64,000 bases of DNA from Oikopleura dioica. Taxonomy: Eukaryota > Chordata > Appendicularia > Copelata > Oikopleuridae. Positions 25,030 through 37,600 of the stretch are shown here, piece by piece. The notes under the pieces were generated by a model. The model was not told the origin of the DNA and ran no database searches. It was given only the letters and a program-made list of their open reading frames with translations. A program made the translations under genes and the position numbers. The stretch covers positions 8,378,501-8,442,500 of the forward strand of contig OU015568.1 in assembly GCA_907165135.1 (NCBI GenBank), written 5' to 3'. The number at the start of each line of letters is the position of its first letter. The first letter of the stretch is position 1.

Positions 25030-28000
25030 ATGGGGTTTTGCTTATACAGGGCTTTTTGTTTGATACTGGCAGTGTTGCACAGAGATGACTCGATGGTTCA
25101 TGCAACACAGTGCATGTCGGTTAAGGATCTCCATACTGATAAAACCAACTATCTCATGTCCAATGGGTTCCCTAAGAGAGGCAGCGCGAAGCAAGATTGT
25201 ACTTTTACGTGAGTAGAACGAAAGAAAAACAGAGAAAAAATGAAGCAAGAAATCGTCATTTTCGCGGGAAATAGAGCATTAGACAGGGTGTAATTACTAT
25301 TTATAAGGTCGACAGGGAGAGTGCCAAGGCAAGGAAATTCAAATGAATCTGTTTAGTTTGGCGAATTTAAGGGTCTCACCTTGAATCGTCTTCAAAATTT
25401 AATTATTATTATGATCTTTAGGTTTTAATTTTACAATAAAAAAGTAATTTAAAAAGTCTATCTCGTATAGATGGGGTTGAAATTTTCGACTCGAAAAGCC
25501 TTGTTATGTTAGCTTCCACGTATTTAAGAAAGTAAGGTACACGTTATCGTTGTTTAATCTGCTTATCTAATCACAAGAGAATATTGTTTTTCTTCCGTCC
25601 AGCTTATCTGTCGAATTTCAAGATGCTCCCAAAGTTGAAAAGGATCCCACTTTTTCTTCAAACAAGATCTCTGAAAATCCCGTGTTCGAAAGCTCCAGCT
25701 TACAGCTAAATTCTAAAATTAACACCTTCATCCTCTTTGGGACGAGGCGAAAAATTCGGAATTTTTCGTAGAACGAATTTATCGTGCGATCGTTTTGGAA
25801 ATAACTTTCAATTTGACATGACCACATTAGAGAGAGCGGAAGGGTCAACGATCACAACGTTACGTGTCCGGATGGGTTAATTTTCTAATCCACGGAACTT
25901 CTGATAAGCTCCGTCTATCCAACCGTATTTCAGTGAGCTAGACTAGCCACTGAGGGAAAAACTTATATTCTAACTACCCATTGAAAACATTTCTAAACAT
26001 TACCTAGCAGCTTTGACATTTTTAAACATTGTGTTGCGGGAAACATAAAAGCGAAATTAAACATGTCCTGAATTAGAACTCTTTTCACGACCTTTTCAAT
26101 TCGTATTTCAAGGCGCTAAATTTAGGTTTAAACTTTCTTTGATACTATAAATTAAGGGTGTCACTTTTTTATAGATTGAAAAAGTTGGATCTTGCGATTT
26201 TTGCCTTCATGCTTTTCTATTCATAAATCGTACTTTAGGTTGAAATTAAATCACGGTTCCTATGTGAAGATTCTCCCGGAAGTTGTTGACATTCCCTGTG
26301 GTGGAGGAAATGGACTGCGAATTTACGATAGAATCGATCCAGGAGCAAAAGGAACGGATATTTTTTCGCGTAAAAGAAGATCATTGAGAGAATTTATGGG
26401 CGAAGAGATCTACGTCTTTGATCCCGTTACTTCAAAGTCAATAGCTTTTCACCTCCTGTAGGCTACGGTCTGTTGTAATCGACAGGCTGGCACCTCTGCT
26501 CTAGAAGACAAAACCAAAAAGGCCCGACCGAGATTTGAACTCGGGATCTCCTGATTACTAGTCAGGCGCTTTAACCAACTAAGCCATCGGGCCTGTCTAC
26601 CTCGCTTCAAAAAGCTAGTTAAATTACAATATTAGAGATTAAGGACCTCCCTCCGATAAAAATATCCCAATCAGTCACCGACCAAAACACTCCAGGAAAA
26701 CCATCAGAATTCCAGACACCACTCTTCTGCGGAAAGAACGTCCGAATTCCAGCCTTCGTTTCTACCGACGTTGAGATGCTGATCCACTACAAGGGTCCAG
26801 TAAGTACCATGGAGTTTTACTCTTGATGGAGAAAGTCCCTGGGCCCCCTTCCCCGTTTCCCGCGCAATGCGATGTCGGGGGATTCTAGAAATTTTGCCAA
26901 GCCTATGTTTGGCGTTTTCTCGAATCTCGAAATTATGTGCGGAAGAAAAATGTCCGCTGATTGGCTAGACACAGCTGGCGCAAAATTAGGCGCGCTCTGA
27001 ACTGAGCGTCGAATAAAGCCTATGCATTTTTCGACGCTCAGATTCTCTTATCTCCACTTAGAGCTCAACTCCATGGTAGATTAACGCTGTATGCGGCAAA
27101 TTGTCTTTGGTGTTTTATAATCAAATTGACCGGCCAACGTGTATAGAAGCGCATTGGTCCTCTAGTTTTGGGTAAAAACAGGCGATTTCAGCACGATAAT
27201 GGTGATAGATGTACGTGCGAGCATCAAGGGTACTTGAGAAAACCCCCTTTTTTGAGGAGCACTTAGAAATACCTTTCTAGTTGTTTTCAGAATTTAGAAA
27301 TTTGGAAAACGTTGTTACTTCATAACTGACGTTTTTGAAAATCTGTGTGTTTGTTTAACACGAGCGGAGAGCATAATCTTCTGAATATTGGATAATTATA
27401 TCTTGTTACCCGCGTCTCCTGGGCGAAAATAGCACCGTCATTCTGATTGACCTTTTTGCCTGCGGACTCGGAATGTTGCTCAGTAATTTGAGTTGATGTT
27501 TGAATATGCCGAATCAACAAGAAATTTATAAATCGTTAATTTTAGCCTGGCGCGAGGTTCAAGATCGGATACAAGGCAGTTCGTTCGTCCAAGGGGCCCA
27601 AGGTTCCGCGTATCGCATCGACCAGGGATGAAGCCATCCAGGATCTGAACAAATGGAAAAATCAGCTCAAAAAGATGCAGAAGAACAAAATCTCTAATTA
27701 CGCGGCTGGAGGCGGAGGAAGCAGCCCGAATGAAAACTGGTCTGTTTCTGCGCCAGAGTGGAAGCCGCCCGGAAACAACCCTGTCCAGCTTAAAAACCAC
27801 CGTGGAGGCGGAAACCACAACGCGTACGATTACTACCAGGGAAATAACAACGCGAGGAACAACTACAACTATAATTATGGAAACAACAACTACGGGAATA
27901 GAGGCGGCTTCGGAAGAAACAACGGGCCAAATTTAAACAACCACGGTCCTTATGAGCCCAAAGAAGACTACGGCGTCTATGACTTTGAAGCTTTTGACGA

Positions 28001-28336
28001 AGAAGAAACGCCGAAGCAAGGGCTCGGTTCAAGTACAAAAGCAGCGCTGGTGATCCTTTTTCTTTTGGTCGTAAGCGGAGGAAGTTTGGTTTATTATAAC
28101 GAGCGATACCTTCCGGAGAAAAACGAAAGGAGGAAGAGGCTCTTAGCTACTTGCAAAAGAGGCATTCTAATCCAACGTCCACTAATCCAGGAACCGCTGC
28201 TCCTGGTGAATCTACAGTAGCAACAACTACCAGAACAGAGGCTACTACAGACGAGCAGAAAGAAGAAGACCAGCCCCCGAGTTTTGAAGAGGCGGAGAAG
28301 GATAAAAAAGATGCCAAAGAGAAGCCAAAAGAATAA
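25030..28336 (+). CDS. CUB-domain single-pass membrane protein
   Basis: Starts with a signal-peptide-like MGFCLYRAFCLILAVLHRDD. The extracellular part contains a CUB-like domain spread over several exons (VKILPEVVDIPCGGGNGLRI, LFCGKNVRIPAFVSTDVEML, then ARFKIGYKAV), followed by an Asn/Gly/Tyr-rich low-complexity stalk, a transmembrane helix (AALVILFLLVVSGGSLVYY) and an acidic, Lys/Glu-rich tail ending EKPKE. Supported exon ends: 25030-25208, 26369 (donor), 26636-26799, 27546 onward. Exons between 25580 and 26200 are less certain. The tail frame shifts by one base at an A5 run (28119-28123); one extra A would join the two frames. A tRNA gene lies in the 26370-26635 intron. Confidence 0.65.
26521..26593 (-). 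tRNA. tRNA-Thr(AGU)
   Basis: A 73-nt cloverleaf on the minus strand. The acceptor stem pairs GGCCCGA with TCGGGCC, the D-loop region is TTAGTTGGTTAAA, the anticodon stem CCTGA/TCAGG holds loop CTAGTAA with anticodon AGT, and the T arm contains GAGTTCAAATCTC with a normal A/B-box arrangement. No intron, and CCA is not encoded. It lies in an intron of the CUB gene, antisense to it. Confidence 0.95.
26800..27545. other. 746-bp intron of the CUB gene
   Basis: Long for this genome. It holds a CCAAT-type decamer CTGATTGGCT at 26957-26966 and a small inverted repeat (TGAGCGTCGAA / TTCGACGCTCA) at about 27003-27043. It may contain a small element remnant or an internal promoter; no duplication of a target site is evident. 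Confidence 0.4.
28119..28123 (+). other. Probable one-base frameshift in an A run
   Basis: Upstream, frame 0 runs through the transmembrane helix to YLPEKNERR and then meets TAG 34 codons later. From this point the -1 frame gives a coherent 65-residue acidic tail to 28336. A sixth A would make the coding continuous. Sequencing or assembly error in a homopolymer is the simplest cause. Confidence 0.6.
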
Positions 28337-28670
28337 ACAAACTATTTAACCGCTTGAATTCTGCGGCCATGCTTGCTCTAAATATTATTTCTGCGTTGCT
28401 ATTTTTCTGAGTTTCATTCGCTAAAAAATGCTAATCTACACTTCTTCCGAGCCCAGATCTTCTGTAATAAGAATATTGAACATGTGCTTTGTACAAACTA
28501 TTATTTGATAATAAATGCTATCGAAACAATAGATGCTGATTTGGTTTTACGAAAATTTCTTTATTGAACTTTCGGTGAGGTTTGTCGTGAGGCAGTAAGT
28601 GAGAGAATAAGGGAACGTGAGAGTTACAGGAATGTGAAAAAGTGAAAAATATACAGTGAAAGAGGTGAAC

Positions 28671-31600
28671 TTATGGTCTCAAGTTGTCGTAGAGACTTTT
28701 GACATAGTTGAGGCTGCCCATTTTGGGAAGAGCCTCAATAGTTTCGGCGCAGGCGATCAAGTAGTTGATGTTGCTCGTGTCAACAGTCGCCACTGCATCT
28801 TCAATGTCCTTCGTGACACCGGCTTTGTACTGGTCGCTAAAATTAGGGTGAAAACACGTCGTTTATTATCGTCACTGGCTTACATGGGATCAACGACGCC
28901 GGCGAAGGAGAAGGCCAATGTTTCGAAGTCAAGTTTGAAACCGACGTGGAATTTGGTCATCTGAAGGGTTCTGACCATAAACACAACCCGGATGATCTGC
29001 GTTTCCGGATGATAGTAGATTCTGTTTCTCTTTGACTTTCTGAGAAAGGATTCGAACGAGTTATAAATAAATTTAACATGAAAAAATAGCGTTTATCAGA
29101 ACGCTATCGATAAAAAAAAATTTTGTATCTAAGAAAATATCAAATCCGTCCATAAAGTTCAGAATCTTGTCCAGCGCTTGCAGATAGATCTCGTTGTGGC
29201 TGTTTATGAAGGGATAGATTCGCGCTGTCATGCGCTCACCTTGTGCCCTCATCGAGTTTGCTACAAACAAAGGATTTACAACCCGAAAACACAAGAAAAA
29301 CTTACCCTTCTCCGCAAGAAATTCGATGAAGTGATCATCAAGTTTTCTGAAGTTCTTTCCAGGTTGCAGGCTTGGAGCGCGGAAGGAACGCAAAGCTGCA
29401 TGCTTGATGGAGATGTGATGGATGTCGTTGACTGGCCATCGCTCAAACTGCATCGTCTTGCCTCGGAAAACAAGGCGAGCATCGATGAAGAGATTCATCT
29501 CCCACGGCGCCGCGCAATATCGGAAGTTGTGTTTCTTCGCGACCGTCTCGCATCGCTCATCCCAGTTGATTCGTTTTACTTCTGGAATCGCGTCGATCTA
29601 CCAATAATTAGACAAATGAACATAATTTGCGACGAGTACCTTTGCCTGCTGCTCCTCTAACTGGCGCTCTAGCTCCTCAATCTCTTTCTGAAGTACATCA
29701 GTTTGAGATTGAGCTCTCTCTTGTGATCGTTTTTTGTTCGCAAGATCCTCTTCTTCACGAAGAAGTTTCTCGTGTTCGACCTCAAGATCGGCAAGAATCG
29801 GAGTAAGCTCTTCGTCTTTTTTGAAGACTTTTTCGGCCTCGGATTTGTAGAGCTTCACGTTGTCTATTTGAAGATTATAACGATATTGAAAAAGAGAAAT
29901 TGTTCTTACCGAGAAGAGGAAGATAATCGCCTTGGATTTTGATTATCGTTTCGTAAGCACTCTTCCTTGATTTCTCCTCCGCAGCAGCAATCACCTTCTC
30001 GAGATCGACTGGAAACTGGTCGAAATCCCGCGCGTAGTGGAATTTGACAGGCGCTGGCTTGCATTTTTTCATGTCTCGCAGGAACTTGTCGCAGAGATAT
30101 TTGTCCAGCTCCACCTTCGACTGGAGAAGAAGGTTGTCCATGATTCCAGGGTGAGGACGATCTGCCGGAAGTGGCTTCATGACGATCTCTGGGTGTGGCT
30201 TATCGAAGGCCGCTTTTATATCGCTAAAACGAGGGGTGAACAAGGGTCAGAAACAATGATTTCTTACGTGACGAATCGGTCGATTTCTTCACTTTGATCA
30301 GGTACATCTGGCAGTTCCGAAATCTCCCCGAAATTGCTCGTTGTCGCCATTGTGTTGTCACCAATCAAGCTGCGAGCGTTGATCTCAGCAGTTTTACTTT
30401 CCGCGAGCAGATCAATCTTCATCGTCATTTTCTGCATTTGCTCGGTCTTCTCATTCGATATCGCCTCCTTCGACTGGATCGCTTCAGTCGTGTCTGGAGT
30501 CACCAACGATTCTTCCATTTCGACATCGTTTGCCACAGTTGGTGAGTCCAAGTCGAGTTGTGGAATGCTTCCAAGGGAATCGCATGCCCCTAGTTCAGTC
30601 AAGTCAAGTCGCTTTGGAGCGACGGGGGTAAGCGATTCTAGCGCAGTTCTCTCAGAAACGTTGATGCTCAAATTAGTGGAAATCTGCTCCGTCACCGTCC
30701 GCTGAAACTTCTTCATCTGAGTATGTTTCGCCAATCCAAGGGAATCACGAGCGCGCATTAGGGCCTGTCGACCGCGAGAGCGACCGAAATCGGGAGTCGG
30801 AGGAGCGTAATCGTTGCCGTTGAGCAGGTCGATTTCTCGTGAAATCCCGTCGAAGTCGACAAGTGGCGATCTTATTTTCGGCGAGGGAATTTCAAACGGA
30901 GCCGCGGAGCTCATATTCGACGAGGCGATCTTTTTGACGTCTTCTGGAGTTCGAGGGTTGCTAAAGAAAGAAGTTTAAATATGGAAAATTTATCGGCAAC
31001 TTACTCAAGAATATTTTGAAGGCTTTTATTCGCCTTTGGAGTGATGACAACTGGCTTGGCAAGAGACTTTTCGAGGGCGAGAGATTTCTGCTCTTCTTCC
31101 TCCATTTGTGCCGCCTTCGCTTCCATTTGAGTAAACATCTCCGTTGATCCTTCCTCGTAATCGCCCATGGGACTGCCTGGACTGCCAATGACTGTCTGTT
31201 CCATAAAGACAGTCTTGTCAAAATTCTTTTGCTGGCCACCAAGATTGACCGTTTCATCCATCGCCATCGTCTTTTCCAGCGCGATCGTTCTATCAGCACA
31301 CATTGTCGGCTCTTCTGAATCATGGAAGAAGGCCATCGTCTTTTCCATTTTCTCAGTAGATTCTCCTTCCCCTTCATCATCTGCGCTCGAACCGGAACCA
31401 GGGCTGGAGCCACCTGTGGAGGCGAAAAGAGCAGCTAGGTTCGCCCTTAGAGCAGCCGCAGAGTCCACTTCTTTATCTGATTCTGATTGCTTCGTTGGCG
31501 TTGATGGAGATTCGGGACTGGAGGAGCTGGCGTAGCTGTCGATTTCGCGCTGGAAAATGCGCCGCTGGTGGACTTGTTGAAGAAGACTGGGGCGTTTCTT

Positions 31601-34600
31601 TTCTTGCGATCGGACAAGGGGATTTTCGGCGACGGAGAGAGTTGGAACGCTGGCGAGAGCGGGGTTTTCTCAGTTGGCGTTTTTGGGAGAAAATTTTGAG
31701 TCGCCTGACTGGTGACAGAAAGACGATTCTGGGTCAAGGAAAAGTCGTCTCCACCGCCCATCAGATCTGAAAATACCGATTATGATTCTTGAATTCAAAT
31801 AAATTGAAGCTTACCAAGTGTATTGTCCAGGACTTCCCTAGGCTTAGAACCAATTGGAGCAGTTGACATATTGAACATGGACGGAGATTCCTGGTCCATC
31901 GCTAGGATTCAAATCCGGAGAGGAAGGGCTGAGGTAAATTGCGTTGGTGTGTAGGTTTGAGAGAGGCGATTTTCTGGCAGTTCGATTTTCTGGCAGTTAG
32001 ACTTTCTGGCAAAGGCGATTTTCTGGCACTGCAAGAAAATCTAATATGCCAGAAAATCTAACTGCCAGAAAATCGCCTCTTTTGATTTTGAATAGATTCT
32101 GTAGATACAGTTAATGATCCTGGAAGGTAAAAAAACGGAGAGAAGAAAAGCTCGTAACTTATCTTCTGATTCTTCAGATAAAAAATCAGGCGCGCGTGAG
32201 CTCAAAAAAAACGAGGAGATTCTATATGAACAACTTTTGGAAGCATCCAAATCTTCGTTGAACAGCGGAATGAAAGGTCTTTCGAATATGATTGATTTTC
32301 ACACAAGACTCGCATCTTGAAACGGAAGTCAGGATCGTTGTTTTCAGAAAACAGAATCGTTTTCTTCGCTTTTTTGCTTTGAAAGCATATGATCTGGAAG
32401 CAATTTTGTCGAGGAAGGATGCATTGTTTTGAGTTTTGTTGAATCGTTACTCAGGCAGGGTTTTCGAAAGTACCACCAATGTTTTCTTACATGTTTTATG
32501 AAATTTCATTGACAAAGGCCACTTTTGACCCATTTATTCAACATTATTGGCTGAAGCAAACATAAATCAGCTTCTTCCGGGAATTTCTGTGTTAATCACC
32601 CGGTGTTATTTGCATCTGATTTGGAGTACTTGGTCACAGTAAGCAGCCACTGAGATAATGCCGCACGCTAATGCTTTTTGAAACTGAACTTGTTATAAAA
32701 CTATCCTGAAAATTCTTCCTCAGAAGTAGGTGGAATCGGTGTCATTTATAACATTTTTCTATCCGAATCTCTTCCTCATCCTCCATTTTCTCAAAAAAAT
32801 CAAAATCTAACTTTTCAGCTGCCTGTTAACCCGTTTGTCACTTCGAAAACAGCAAGAACGAACTGCGGATGCTGCCCTCATTCTATTTTTAGCGCAGAAA
32901 TCTCAATTCCAAGATGCGAGTCTTGTGTGAAAATCAGTCATATTTGAAAGACCTTTCCTTCCGCTGTTCAACGAAGATTTGGATGCTTCCAAAAGTTGTT
33001 GATATGAAATCTCCTCGTTTTTGAGCTCACGCGCGCCTGACTATTTCTCAGAAGATGAATTCCGAGCTTTTCTTCTCTGCGTTTTTTTATCTTCCAGGAT
33101 CATTAACTGTAGATTCAAAATCAAAAGAGGCGATTTTCTGGCAGTTAGATTTTCTGGCATATTAGATTTTCTGGCAGTGCCAGAAAATCGCCTTTGCCAG
33201 AAAATCTAACTGCCAGAAAATCGCCTCTCTCTGTAGGTTTGGCTCTCGCGCTTAGAGGTAAGCGAGGCTCTACCTCAAGATACCTCTGCGCTGGATGAAG
33301 TTTGACTCATAGGAAAATAAAGCAGTTTGTTGTTGGGCTCCCCTCACATTTTCCCTTTTCACCCCTTTGATGATTCATGAATCAGTTCATGGCAAAATGC
33401 AGCGCCCAAATGAGAGCGCTTATCGAAAATTCCTATCATCCGGCCCAAAAACGAATCATTCAAGGAGAATTTGCTGGTGCTTCATTTTCTCGTGCCGCGG
33501 CACCGTGCCGTGTCCAAACCTTTACTCCCTGAAAGGTTGTAGGTGGTCATGTGGGTACCAGTACCCACGTTCGATCTTATAAATGAATGTGGGTACCAGT
33601 ACCCTCGCTCGCTTTCTTTCTTGAACGTGGGTACCAGTACCCACGCTCGCTTTCTTCCTTGAACGTGGGTACCGGTACCCACACTCACTCTTGCTGATAA
33701 CCGTGGGTACCAAAAACCCCTGAAAGCCTGGAGACTTGAACGTGGGTATTTTCTCTAGAGCATTTTTGTTACTGTTATTTATTAATCAATTTGACTCTAC
33801 CACTTGCTAAGAGAATGAGTGATTTAAGCAAATTGTCTGTTGAAAAACTACAAAAATTAAAGGATGAAATTAACGGAATCTTAATGGTATTGATAATATT
33901 AATTTTTTCATGATTTAAATTTATAAAGGCCCCAGTTTCCAATGAACAAAATGGCTGCAAAGATGGAAATGGTCAACCCTCTGTTCTCCAAGCAAATGAT
34001 GACTCTTTATCCGATGATGAGCTGGATGCTATTCTCAATCAACGAAGTCCTTCTTACAATTTCATCCAGGATGAAATTGAATTTACTGAAGTTGATGAGA
34101 ATTTTCCCATGGCTTGTGGAGAGTCGAACCAATACGCTCAGGAGTCGAACGAATATGCTCAACAATCGAATCAGACGCCAACTTTGGAAGCTGTTGTGAC
34201 ATCAAGGATGAACAGAACACATTTGGTGATAGATGATGGTCGTCGATCTGAATATAAAAAATCATTTTCTACGAAGAAAAAATTTGTTTATCAATGCTGT
34301 AAGCTGTCTCCTGATGGCAAAGCTTGTCCGAAAAAATACGATGTCAGCATCGATCCTGCCCTGACATTTATGAATGTGAAGAAGAGAAAAAATGACAAAC
34401 AACAATCCTACTTGGACATCAATCCAAATGTCAATAAAAGCATTCTCTTCGACAAGGCCTTCTACAAGCTCGTTCCAAATCCAGCTCAAGAAAAAGTTCG
34501 TCATACCTGCGTTAGCAATGATGATGATCCCAATAATGAAAATATGGAGAAAGAAATTACTACGAAGATTAAAGCTTATCTTTACGATAACTTTCAAGCA

Positions 34601-37600
34601 CTCCGATTTTCAAGTCCTAACAGTATCAAGCGACAAATATTGGAGCTTCTTTCTCATGACTATACTTATGATGAGCTTGTTGCGAATTTCCCGAATCAAC
34701 AAAAATGGGAACAATTATATCGATATTATCGTGAAGCCAATTCCCCTGTGCGGGAAGCACTGGAGAGCATCGAAGATTTCGAATTCAACCCAGAGGATTT
34801 TTTGGTTAATTCAAGAACAATTATTCATAAAGAAGGGGCCGACTTATACTTCTACGATGAAGAAACAATTAAACAGTGCATTGATATTTCTGTAATTCAA
34901 GCAGGTGTGTGAAAATGAATCTCATTTACATCCTCATTTACTTTCATTTATCACTTACCTCACTCAGAAATCCGTATTGAAAATCGTTGTCAACTAGACA
35001 TCGACGTTGTTGGTCCAAGATTGTCAACTAGACATCGACATTGAAGGTCCAAGATTGTCCAATCTAAAAGATACTTTTATCAAACGGAACTGTTAATCAT
35101 TCAAAAAAAATTCAAACGGAACTGTTAATCATAATCAAATTAAGATGGAACTTCTTGGCGTGGATGGGGCAATCATTTTGATCAGCTGTGCAATTTTCTC
35201 TGTCGGATTAAAACAAAAGATGGTGACTACAAGTCAACCCTACTGTTCAGCTGTCTTCATCGTGGCCGATTTGAGGAAGATTATCGCCGAGTTTTTGGCC
35301 ATATGGCTTCAGTTTATAAAAAAATTGTAGGTAAGGATATAAGTTGTAATTTGCTGCTCACGGATTCAGAGTTAGGGCTTAGGAATAGTATTAGGGATAT
35401 AGTAGGACATAAGTTTTTAAAGAATTGTTTTTTTCATTTTAGTAAGAATCAGAAGGATAATTTTAGATTAGGAGGAGTAAGCGTAGAAAATCGTAGGTTA
35501 GGAGAGATTAGGGATATGTATAGTATTTGTAGGAACTTAGTTTATGTTAATGAGAATTTCGTTGTTGATTTCATAGGGTATTTGAGGGAATGGAATAAGA
35601 CTAGGGAATATTTTAGTGTCACTGAGGATAATTTAGTCATGATAGGTAAATTAGATGAGATTTTAAAGGGATTAGGGAAGAGGTTTTCGAGTCATAGGTC
35701 GGTTTTGTGTTGGGATGATGTTATTTTAGATTCTGATGTATATTTAGATAAGACTAGCAATGTAGTTGAGAGGTTTAATAGGAGAATTAAGGAAGCATTA
35801 GTTGAGAGTAGGCGAATTAGAACATTAGATAGAATTAGGGTTGTCGCTGAGGAGTTTAACATGATAAATTTTGATTTTAGGGTTAGTTTTAGGAGTAAGA
35901 GTAGGGCCCCAAATAAGAAATCCGTGAGAAGCCACGAGAGAGCGCGTGATTTGATTAAAATGTTAAAGCTTAGAAAAAATAAGGATGTTAATTTTGATAG
36001 GATTAGGGAACTTCTTGTAGATCTTTAGAGATAAGATTAGGGTTAGGATTAGGATAAGAGTTAGGGTTAGGATTATAAACTGAAACTATTTGTCAAAAAC
36101 GTGGTGATAATCTTCCATCAGGCAATTTTATTTGTTTATTTTCGATATTATTTTCTATTTCTAGTTTCTGTTTCTTTCTTGTTTTTTGATACTTCAGTTC
36201 ACTTTTTATGTTTATGTTTGTTCAAAGTACTGTTTGTTCGTTAAAATAAAAATACCTGATAAAATTTTGAGTTGATTTGATGTAGTCGTTGTTGTTGTAG
36301 CTTGATTTGATCCGGGATAGAATGGTTTTTCACTTGTCTTTGCGCGCTCAAAGCTTCCAACTCGTGGCTCATGCCGTGCGTTATGGCCAGATTGATCGCA
36401 GAAGTTAGGAGTGTGTCGACGATTCGCTCGATCGGTCTTTAAAGTACCCACGTTCAAAGTGCAGAGCGGGCGAGGGTACTTGGTACCCACGTTCAAAGAA
36501 GAAAGCCAACAGGGGTACTTGGTACCCACGCTCAAAATCTTAACCCAATGTGGGTACCAGTACCCACGTTCAGAAACTAAAGCCAATGAGGGTACTGGTA
36601 CCCACATTCATCATGTGGAGCGAGTGTGGGTAAAGTACCCACATGACCGCATACCACCCCCTGAAAGGAGCGGCACGGCACGGCACGTGCCGTGCCGTGT
36701 CCGTGCCGCGGTGCCGTGCCGTGCCGTTGACCTTTCCCCACCCTGCTCTAAGGGAAGTTTCAAAATTTTGTGACATGGCAAAAATTTTTTTGAATTTTCA
36801 AGTCGATCTTGTTAAGTGAGAAAAAAGAAGCATTTTGATATAGATTTCATGGAATTTGAGTCAGTATAATGGAAGTTATTGCTCATTTAGTGTCTAAAAA
36901 TAGCAAAACTTTGCGCGCAGTTTCTGACTCATCCGTGCATGGAATTTCAAATTTTTTCTGATAAATATATCACTCCAGGCCTGAACTTCATGTGTTTTTT
37001 TTTATTTGTGTTTTTGATTAGGGAATCGCCGGTAAAATGCATATTTATTTGATGGTGTTTGGTGATTAAAAATCGGCTGAAATTTGAGACGAAAACAGGA
37101 ACGCGCAGCGACAAAACGGCCTCGAAATCAGGCGCTGGAAATAAAGCTCATCCCATTTTCAAAATGAAAATTTCGGAAAGGAAAGGGCAGCGACTAAACG
37201 GGGTCGAAATACGGCACCACAAAATAAGTTTGGCCCATTTTCATCATGAAAATGATCTTGAGTCATTTCATCCATGTCTCCCCAATTTCGCCTTTTCCAA
37301 CAAATAAAAAATCGGTCAATCCTTGGAGTTATCAAGTGTTAGACCCACCATTCGACTCGTCTCAACGAGCTGAACAAAACTGCGCTATCAGTTTTTCAAC
37401 CTCTTCTTTACAAATATAGAATCAGACCTTCCACGTCGACGAAAATCTCCATCAAGTTCTTGCCATCTGCCGAGCTCTGATCTCGCCCGATGAAAACTTT
37501 TGATAAAATAATGAAAACCAAAAATGGTTCGGCGCTACAATAGAGGATGCACCATATATGGTGTTCTTGGCGGGTACCTTAGAAAATCCACTTTTGGCTG

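Larger units (their letters stand above)
33491..36730 (+). mobile_element. Mutator-like (MULE) transposon with palindromic subterminal repeats
   Basis: A 3.2 kb element with inverted GC-rich ends built of GTGCCG/CGGCAC units, then a shared GGTCATGTGGGTAC stretch, several direct copies of a 38-bp subterminal unit containing GTGGGTACCAGTACCCAC, and a transposase gene between. Left and right termini correspond but have diverged, and a clear target duplication is not visible, so the exact ends are approximate. Confidence 0.75.

Noticed and set aside
31902-31920. Pol III B-box (GATTCAAATCC) in the outer element terminus, suggesting a SINE
   Set aside because: No A box or tRNA-like fold is present, and the match is part of a terminal inverted repeat with an 8-bp duplication, so it is a DNA transposon.
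36030-36080. Telomeric repeat or chromosome end
   Set aside because: The TTAGGG-like copies are few, irregular and continuous with the C-poor transposase ORF; genes continue on both sides.
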